A stretch of DNA of 64,000 nt from Dryocosmus kuriphilus (lineage: Eukaryota > Arthropoda > Insecta > Hymenoptera > Cynipidae): positions 32,635,936 to 32,699,935 of the forward strand of contig CM076191.1 of the NCBI GenBank assembly GCA_038277395.1. Direction: 5' to 3'. This document shows positions 55,826-64,000 of this stretch, piece by piece. The position numbers and the translations under genes were made by a program. The first letter of the stretch is position 1. Each line of letters starts with the position of its first letter. A model generated the notes under the pieces. That model was not told where the DNA came from, did not search any database, and was given only the letters and a program-made list of their open reading frames with translations.

Positions 55826-56460
55826 ATGCCCGAGTTTTCTAATATCGAGATTTTTAGATTCGGTTTTACGATCGAGAATTTCCCACGCATGGACACCCAG
55901 AATCGACAAAAACCTGAAAAACTTGCTTCCGTTTTCCGGCAAGGAGGAATTCAAAGAGGCCCGCTATTCGAGGACATCCTGTCGTTTTACGACGACCACG
56001 TGTTCGCCAGACTCACGGGTCTGCACAATCTCTCGTTGCTCGCACAGGATGTCCCTTCGTTCCCAAGAACTTTCAAGTGGCTCGACGAACCTGGGTTGTA
56101 AAATTTGAGAGTGGACGGGAAGTGACTTGGCCTTGGAAACTGGACCTTTCGAAGGCAAGTCCCTCGTTTTTGAGAATTGAGCCAAACCGAAATTATGGAA
56201 TGAGAATCGTTTGGAGATTCTGCTCTGATATATTCAAATTTGCGCGCGGAGCGCTGATGTTCTACGATGAATACGGGAATCAATACCGGATTCATTACAG
56301 TAGCGACATTACCAACAGCATTTTCGCAGCCATGGTTGGCGCGAAGAGCGTCGAGGTCTGTCAATTCTGTCATAACCTCACTTGTTGCATACAATTATTT
56401 TTGTACATTAAATGTTTTTCACATGGAATATGGTTGTATGCAAAATGGGAAATTCGATGA
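55826..56460 (+). pseudogene. Unrecognised protein in two overlapping frames
   Basis: The first frame, from the ATG at 55826, reads MPEFSNIEIFRFGFTIENF and ends at 56101 (KWLDEPGL). The second, open from 56077, reads VVKFESGREVTWPWKLDLSK, then RIEPNRNYGMRIVWRF and a membrane-like tail to 56460. Both have higher-complexity composition than nearby frames and balanced charged residues. A one-base shift near 56075-56100 would place them in one product of roughly 200 residues. I recognise no family. The tail after MVGAKSVEV may be intron, since a GT follows at about 56355. It could be a host gene exon, a mobile-element protein or chance. Confidence 0.35.
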
Positions 56461-59400
56461 AAAGAAAAAAGTGCTGCCTTGCCGCAAATGCAGTTGCAGT
56501 GTTTCTCCAGTCCCTAACATAATCATTTACAGGTTGTAAGTACTACCTGGTACTACTCTGGTATTGCTTTCTCCTTCTAACCATTGGAACTCTTTCTCTA
56601 CTTCCCCTCATTTCAATACTTTTCCATTATCGTATTTTAGCACAGATGCTTTTACTTTTTTCGGAAAACTGTCTACTAACCGCACCTCATACAACCGTGA
56701 ACCCCTTCCGGATTGAGGAAATCTTTTTGCAAAGTGTCTCTTTAAAATACATAAGTAGTATATACGAAAACAGATGGAATTCAATGGGAATTTGAGCGCC
56801 GTCACATTTCTAACCTATTTTTCGACCCCTCGGCCAACAGCCTTAACCTTTAAACCCATACTCTTCGCGCTGTCATTCAGTCTGCTCAACATTCTCTGCA
56901 AATTTTCCGCAGATTCTTCCATAAGTGCTTCATATCGTCTCAAGGTTTACAAAATATATATTTATATTTGAAATCTGTATTAAGAAACGAATCAAAATGA
57001 TATGGATGTATGTTCAAAATATTTTTCGTTTGACCCCTGCTAAGAAATTGTTTTAAAAAATTTCATTAAGAAATTAAATTGAAAATATCTATTAAACTAC
57101 ATCTGACAGCTTTAAATAGAGGCCATATTCGTGCTTCAGCGTTAAAAAATACTTCGAGAATGGTATGTCCCATTTAAGGAGGACATTAGGTCATTTTCGT
57201 TGATCAGTGTTATTAAGCAATAAAAGTAATTAGATCTTCGGCACGAATATATATATTTTTAAATTTAAAGGCTCCTAAAAGAATAAATTATACATAATAC
57301 TCGTTATAAATTTTCGTTGGCTCATATCGAAATCTTAAAGGCTCATAAATTATGTTTAAAAAAAACTTAATTTCAAACCTAATTGTTCTATAGTTGCTAT
57401 TCAATTTTTTTGTGATGAAAAATTTATAACCAATTAACAAATATTGGGGTTTCCTTCTATGAAATTAAGCATATTATTAAACAATAAAAAATAATTCTTC
57501 TATCTTTTACGAATTTTTTAGTTTGTATGACAAATGGTTCTGGTTTATTTGTTTTAACAACGGTATAGAATACAAAATGTTTTTTTTTTTTTGTTTACGG
57601 AGAGAAGACTACAGAAAGGCAACAGCAACAAAACTATAGAATTCATTGTTTTACAATATTGGTACGCAATCTCCTCCTTCTACGTAAGAAATTCACTGTC
57701 AATTTTAATTTTATTCGTTACATGTCAAAAACAAGCCTTTTTAAGTCTCTATTTTTTTCAGTTTTCAATACACCATTATCAACAGAAATTTAAAACTACC
57801 TGTTAAAAAAATTTAAGTTCTTGGAATATTGAATCCATACAAAAATTGAGTAAATTACCTAAGGGAAACTTAATGCTCACCTTAACGATCAGAGATGGGC
57901 AATTGAGAAGTTTTTGTCATTTTAAGTTTGTTCTATTTGAGCAAAGTACTTGATATAATTTTGTATTTGAAGTATTATTGCCCATCCATACATTGCAAGG
58001 TTGATTCCGAAATTATTCACAAAAGGGAGTTAAATTGTAGATCTTGGTTTATAATCTGAATGTTATATTAACTTTTTCGTTTAAATAACATTAAATTAAA
58101 GTTACATTGTTTCAGGAGAAATTTAATACTAAGAAAGGTATTATCAATCAAACAGTACAGAATCAATATTATGTACAATTACCTTCTAACGTGGAACAAT
58201 TTTTATATTTAACAACTCGCGTTGTGCTGGGACATTATAAATGTATACCTACACAATTTCTGTCCGTCGCCATATGAACTGGATGTACAATTTTTGTTAC
58301 ACTAGGGATATTAGAATATTCCAGTCTTTGCGAAGACGTTTCGACACGGGTGTCAAATGAAACTTAGAAATAAATATCTTAGATAATCAAAACCTCTTTG
58401 AAAAAATACGTCTCCACTGGAAAGAGATGACCTAAGTAAAAAAATAAAATTTGTGTAAATAATTTGATCTTATAAAATTGATTACACCATGTTTCCCAAA
58501 AAAAGAAAAGATCGAAGCTTAAATAAGGAGGAGTACACAATATAATCAAACCAGGGTCGTTTTTTTTAATCGTTCCTTGAAGTGCAATTCTAGCATAACG
58601 AGCATTTTTGAGGATTGCGCAATTTCTTCAATATTTGAATAAACAAATACGCAAAGATTCCTCGCAGATCAAAAGTCTTAAACGAATATTACACATAGAG
58701 AATTTAAAATTTCTAGATTTATTTGTGATCTAAGCTGTACATTTCGATGTAAAATTTAATTTTTTTTCTCGATTCCCTAAATGAATAAGTTGTTGCATTT
58801 TCAATCGGGCTTTTTGGCACAGACTTATAAGAAGAAAAAACTTGTCGACTTGCAGGGAACCTTTGAATTTAATATAAATTGTCTAGAAAAATACCTAATT
58901 AATGTTCATGATAATTTTGAGTAAGTACAGGCTTAGAAATAGTTAGTTAATACTTGTTTTAAACACTCTAATTTGGAAAGTAAAAGAATCTAGAATGATA
59001 ATCTAGTATGTTTTTTGGTGCATGGAATATATAACAACAATGGTCGTCAGGTTTAAAATTACTTAGTAAATTTTAATCGATTAAAAAAACTGAATATAAT
59101 AAGGATTATGTTTTGTTATTTGTATTATTGGTACTTTGAGCTATTAACGTTAATGAATAAATAAGCCCCTGTGATACTATCCATCGTTCTCCTTAAACCT
59201 ATGAACTTTAGTTTACAAGGACCTTATTAACTATTAAACAAACAATTCTATACACCTCATTGTGACAAATTTTCAATCTTAGAGATACAAGCTCCGTAAA
59301 TAGTATCTTGATGTGGAAAGAATCTTCTATAATACTCCGGTATTTAATCGTAACATACATTGAATCTGGGAAAATGAAGGCAAGTGTTCGTGGTCGAATA

Positions 59401-60062
59401 TCGATTGAACGTACTTAACGCTCCGTGTGAAGCCACATAGATAAAAAGTTTGACAATTGCTGATGATTCTTTACAGATTTATCAGGTATAGGTCAAACTT
59501 TTGTACTATATATTTCCTAATTTGTATATATAACTTCTCTGATAGAGAGTGCAACATAATGGAAGGAGTGTCACATGCTGTTTATGAAACAGTCTCAGTC
59601 AGGAATCCACGTAAAATTTAAGATACACTATACACGCGAGGTACATCCTTTGATGTATAACACACTGCTAGTTCAAAACATTACACGAAAAACATGTACA
59701 AAAGCTAGAGTAGGGTCACTTTGAGCCAGACTTCCTCTATTTAGTATTACAAGGTTCTAATTGTAAGATACCGTGAACAAAACGCTAATAACGAAACTCT
59801 ACGTAAGTTTCCTTCTTTTTTGGTACCTCGCTCGTAGTAAATCAACGTTTGCCTAGTGCCAATATTACTAGAACACCCCATTATTAAATATAACTTTTTT
59901 TTACGTTTCTTGATTTTACGATTGATGAAAGATTCTCATCACACAAAGTTCTACTGATTTTTTGTTTTTCTTGGAGCCTCAATCTGTGTAACAGTTCTGT
60001 TAAAACACGAGGCAAGCGTGTTATCCCTCCTTGAAACCATAAGAACATGACTAACCACTTGT
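56461..60062. other. No gene identified; probably downstream region of Arf6
   Basis: This stretch is largely AT-rich with no domain-like frame on either strand. The part nearest 60062 should hold the 3' untranslated region of Arf6 (minus strand), but I could not fix its polyadenylation site. Confidence 0.45.
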
Positions 60063-62512
60063 TCATAATTTATGATTGCTAGTCAACCACGTAAGGCCTT
60101 CGTATAGCCCATCCCCCGTTGTAGCACAGGATGGTTGAACGTACCAATTCCTATCTCGTATTCTCGTTAATCCTAACTTCTCCTGGATCTCGTGAGGCTT
60201 CATCGCTAAAATATTCAATCAAAATGCGGTCAAGAAAATGGAAAATCAAATTTTTCAGGGTACACTGAATTGAGGCAATAGGAATTTTAAAAATAATTAC
60301 CGCCTGGAAGATCCTGTTTATTGGCAAAAATAAGAATAATGGCATCGCGCATCTCTCTATCATTTTATTATTCGATGGAGTTCTTGACGGGCCTCGTCAA
60401 TTCGATCCCTATCTGCACAATCCACCACGAAAATTAGTCCTTGCGTTCCTGTGTAGTAGTGGCGCCACAAAGGGCGTATTTTGTCCTGACCACCTACATC
60501 CTAAATGAACCATTTAATTTTAATCTCATTTTTTTATTCCTACTTCATTTTTGGTTTATTATTCAGTTTTTATTTTCATTATGAAGAAAACAAAATATCA
60601 AGGCTTCAATTAAATTAAAAGGAACGATTTATTTTGCACACTGACACTTTTCCATTCATTTCCTTTTATATTGATTGTTTTTCTTTGCAGACACTTAGAC
60701 TGAATGGTAAAGATGTATAAATAATATATTCATTTGTCAAATATTAAAGTCCGTTACATGTTGGATAATAATTGTTGTTACTTACCCACACATTAAATTT
60801 TACGTTTTTGTACGTAACCGTTTCAACGTTAAATCCTACTGTAGGTATCGTAGTCACAGACTGACCGAATTTGAGTTTATACAATATAGCTGGTCAACAT
60901 TGTTAAGGAAATTAGATACAGTGTTTTTATGAAACAATAGATAAAGTGCGAACAATAGCTGAAGAATAATAATTAATAATTCAGAACACAGACACAAGTG
61001 AATGAAAAGATCGATTCTTTTTTTGAATAGAAAACATTTTATTTTTGTATATTTAAAAACTAAATGTGGACGCCCATACGAAAAGGGTCCTTGCGGTCGG
61101 TATGGAGTTATGTATAGGGGCATATATCTGGATAAATTCATAAAACTCAATCGCACGTTATATTTTTTCTTTAAACATAAAATATACCTACTTCCGACTG
61201 CTTCCGAGACATAAACGTAGTGTCAATAGATTCAGCATACATCCTAAACAGTATCATCTCCCACTCAAACCCGAAAATAATCATTCTGACCTTAACTTAG
61301 AAAAACGCGAATATCTTCTAAACTAGAATCGAACATAAAGGCCCTTTACATACGGATGTCCACAAATATTTTCTAATATTTTCAAACTTGAAGTCATATC
61401 AAATAGCTTTAAAAAAAGCTTCTATTTCAAGGAGATATAAAACTGCAGAAACTTTAATATCTTGGAATTAGAAATCTTAACAGAATAAAAAATTCACAAA
61501 TTTAAAATTTAAAATATTACAATTACAAGAAACGTAAATTAACAGAGCCCGAAGCTTGAATTAGAATTAGTAAGCTTATAAACACAGAACGTTCAAAAAT
61601 TTTAAAGAATTCTACATTATTGAATTTAAAAGCGTATAAACTATGTTAAGGAATTAAAACAATGAAGTAACATTGCGAAATATTTCAAACGAATAACAAT
61701 TTATTGAATATTAAATCAATTCTAAAGCGCTTTGATTTTAAAACTGAATCAAATAAACTTGTTTTACAACACAAAATTCCTGATTTTAAATTAAACCCCT
61801 GTCAATTAATTTCTTGACACAAAAATTAACATGAAAATGAATTTTAACTGAATGTAATCAATTTAAACTTGCTTTGTAACTTTAAAAAAGGCAACTAAAT
61901 TTAATTTAAAAAAATCCCTATTTCTAAGTTTTTAGATTTCCAATAAGGAAAAGTAAAAACAATACACGAAAAACAGCATTTATATTTTAAAACCTAATAA
62001 CAAGCACCGACTAACGTGACATTAAATGAAAATTAATATTGTGCAAAATGCAAACTAAAAACGATTAAATTCATGCTTTTTGTCGAGAATGAAGTTGCAA
62101 AATAATGATAAGACAAAATGTTAAAAGACTTGCAATCAGGAAGCTAACACAGATAAAGAATTTGGCCTATAGGTTCATACAGAGTTATCATGAGAATGCA
62201 GAAGCGAAAACAATTATCTGAAATGTGGATGTCAGTGATAATAAGTCTGTGGGTGTATAGTAGGTAGAAGCAATCATAATAATTATCGACTGTAACAGGA
62301 TTCTTGAACAGAAATTCCTCAAATAACTTTCATAAAAGAAATATAATATTTACTTTTGCAAAATTCTTTTCACATAAAAATACTTTTTTTTTAAAAAAGA
62401 AAAATTACGCATATATAATTCGAAAGGATACTAGTCTTCCCAGCAGCATCCAGCCCCAGCATAAGAATGCGCATCTCCTTGTTGCCAAAGATTTTTACAA
62501 GAGCTTGCCCAT
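60063..62512 (-). CDS. Arf6: ADP-ribosylation factor 6 (Arf6), four coding exons
   Basis: Arf6 is a myristoylated small GTPase of the plasma membrane and endosomes that controls endocytic recycling and cortical actin. Exons are 62432-62512, 60786-60889, 60301-60500 and 60063-60205. Introns of 1542, 285 and 95 bases all have GT-AG ends and compatible phases. Visible motifs are MGKLL with Gly2 for myristoylation, the P-loop GLDAAGKT, IPTVGFNVETVTYKN (switch I), DVGGQDKIRPLW (switch II), HYYTGTQGLIFVVDCADR (diagnostic of Arf6 rather than Arf1), NKQDLPGAMK, and the end LTWLTSNHKL with TGA at 60063-60065. Two single-base indels break the frame as given: one base too few near 62491-62499 in exon 1 and one too many in the T run 60363-60366 in exon 3. 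Given the conservation and intact splice sites, I read these as probable sequence errors, not decay. Confidence 0.95.
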
Positions 62513-64000
62513 TCTACTGGCACACTTCCTACACAGCTGGCATCTAAACTCATTCGAGCAACAAATTAATTATGCAAATAATATTAATAATAAAATTACG
62601 CTTCAAAAACTAGAGCGTGCTCACGTAAAAATCATACTGCATGCAACACATGATCAGAATATGGGAATTTTGTTTTCTGATTAGTGGAAATTTTACTGGG
62701 AGTAATATTAATCCTATTTGGATTATTCTGACTTATCAATAAACGATTCTCGTAATAAAATTAATTTTACAGTGATGCAACAGGTTTGTTAGTGAACAGT
62801 TATATGTTTGTCCAAATGAATTATGTTAACTTTCGGAGCATGCGAATAAAACAATTACCTGAGGAAATAATTTGTAGAAATTCGACAAATATAATAACCT
62901 AAGGTTGTTGTGCACTAAATTATGCTCATTAGCGACTAATAATGCCTAATATTAATGTGCAATTGATTTTGCAAGTGGGCGCGGATGCTTAATAGATGTC
63001 ACAGCCTGTTCACGTAAAACATGATATTTTTTTTGCAAAAGCTTCTGATTCGGAAACAATTTTTTATGAAAGAAAACTATAAGGCAAAAGTGGAGTTTGC
63101 TACACTGGGAGGAATGAGACTAATTTAAGAATTCTGAAAAGGGAGAAAATCAAAATAAACCCGGTGGTAGGAAGGTTAAGTGCAGTTCCGCAATGCATTT
63201 TTACCACTTGATTTGAAATTCACTGAATACTTGAGTGCCACTAGGTTTTTTGTGTCTTTAGAAATGTGAATATTTGAAGAAGCATAGTTTTGAAATATAA
63301 AAAACAGCAGTGTAAAGTATGGCGACAGAGGGGCAGGCGAAACCGTTAACATTTTTTTACGCACCCGAGATCTTGGGGAGTGTTTTTTTTCTGGATTGAG
63401 GAGATTTTGATATTTAGTGAATTTGGGACTCACCAAAAAACATCTACACCGAAGAAATAATGTATCATCGACAAGCTTGCACATCATAACACATTTTTTT
63501 TTTAGCTTCGTTTTTTTGTTGGCTAGCGCTACAAAATTCCATAAGTATGCGGGGTAAACTCGAAAAGGAGAGTCTCAAGGACAATTCTCAATGGAAATCA
63601 ATCCGGTTTACAAAGAAGCGATCTGCAAATGTTATGTTAAGTGCTCCAATCAAGGAAGGGTTCGGGGGGAAGGTGTGTGCTTGGATTGGCTGAAAGCGGG
63701 GAGAGGCTTTTGCTGCGTTTGGCGGGAGAGTCCTTTTAAACTGTCACAATTTAAAAGAGTCTTGGTTTGAATATTTGAAATTATATGGAGTTTTTTAAAA
63801 GCATTTTAAGGATGCGTCATTTTCATGCTTGAATTGATTAATTCTTTATTATAGGAGCAATGAAAAGTAAACATTTAGACGAATTCTAAAAAAGGTATTT
63901 GCAAACCTTTTTCTCAGATTTAAAAATCTTTCTAAATAAATTAGGCTTATTTTGTTAATTTTAGGTAATTTTACAAAACTTAGAAACATGATTAAAAATT
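62513..64000. other. Upstream region of Arf6; possible CCAAT-containing promoter
   Basis: No coding exon was recognised. At 63640-63740 there is a GC-richer patch with CCAAT at 63646-63650, an inverted CCAAT (ATTGG) at 63685-63689 and GGCGGGAGAG nearby. It could be the Arf6 promoter or that of a neighbouring gene. This would imply an untranslated first exon, which is not established. Confidence 0.3.

Noticed and set aside
60151..60363. 70-codon minus-strand frame at the Arf6 locus taken as its own gene
   Set aside because: It is the continuation of Arf6 exon 3 and intron 3 read out of frame after the extra base at 60363-60366.

Overview
This is AT-rich, intron-containing animal DNA, most likely from an insect. 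The only conserved host gene I can name is the small GTPase Arf6, on the minus strand at 60063-62512 with four coding exons and GT-AG introns. Most of the rest is transposable-element sequence of kinds common in arthropods: mariner, a long-spacer Tc1/mariner relative, a DUF4817-type transposase, two hAT elements and an errantivirus-like LTR retroelement with an env gene. I cannot fix the insect order from the sequence.

Layout. 1-7.9 kb: mostly non-coding; a faint plus-strand exon series (2867-4639) is split by a short mariner (3616-4575). 7968-10051: a decayed element whose first reading frame joins an OTU cysteine-protease domain to a helix-turn-helix, followed in other frames by a DDE transposase. 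10.4-11.8 kb: a 1.4 kb imperfect palindrome. 16.6-21.6 kb: 5'-truncated errantivirus copy 1 (plus strand), abutting a 0.5 kb repeat whose inverted mate is at 4.7-5.3 kb. 22.1-22.6 kb: palindromic repeats around a tRNA-like hairpin. 23.7-25.4 kb: a 215 bp direct duplication flanking 1.3 kb. 26.8-30.1 kb: a foldback-like element of internally repetitive inverted arms. 31289-39146: nearly full-length errantivirus copy 2 (minus strand) with two LTRs and a CATT target duplication. 39.5-41.3 kb: a broken DUF4817 transposase plus 134 bp satellite units. 42406-50477: a hAT element with an 8 bp target duplication, itself interrupted by a second hAT (43921-48943) with its own 8 bp duplication. 50.5-54.9 kb: palindromic MITE-like elements and another foldback arm. 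55.8-56.5 kb: two unrecognised overlapping reading frames. 60-62.5 kb: Arf6.

Each autonomous element has its own cut-and-paste or copy-and-paste machinery, and nearly all are broken by single-base shifts or transition-type stops. Arf6, which should be intact, also carries two single-base indels next to short A/T runs. That suggests part of the frameshifting in this window may be residual assembly error rather than biological decay.

The most unusual item is the OTU-protease/transposase fusion. The foldback array, the nested hAT pair and the tRNA-tipped hairpin are the next most worth following.
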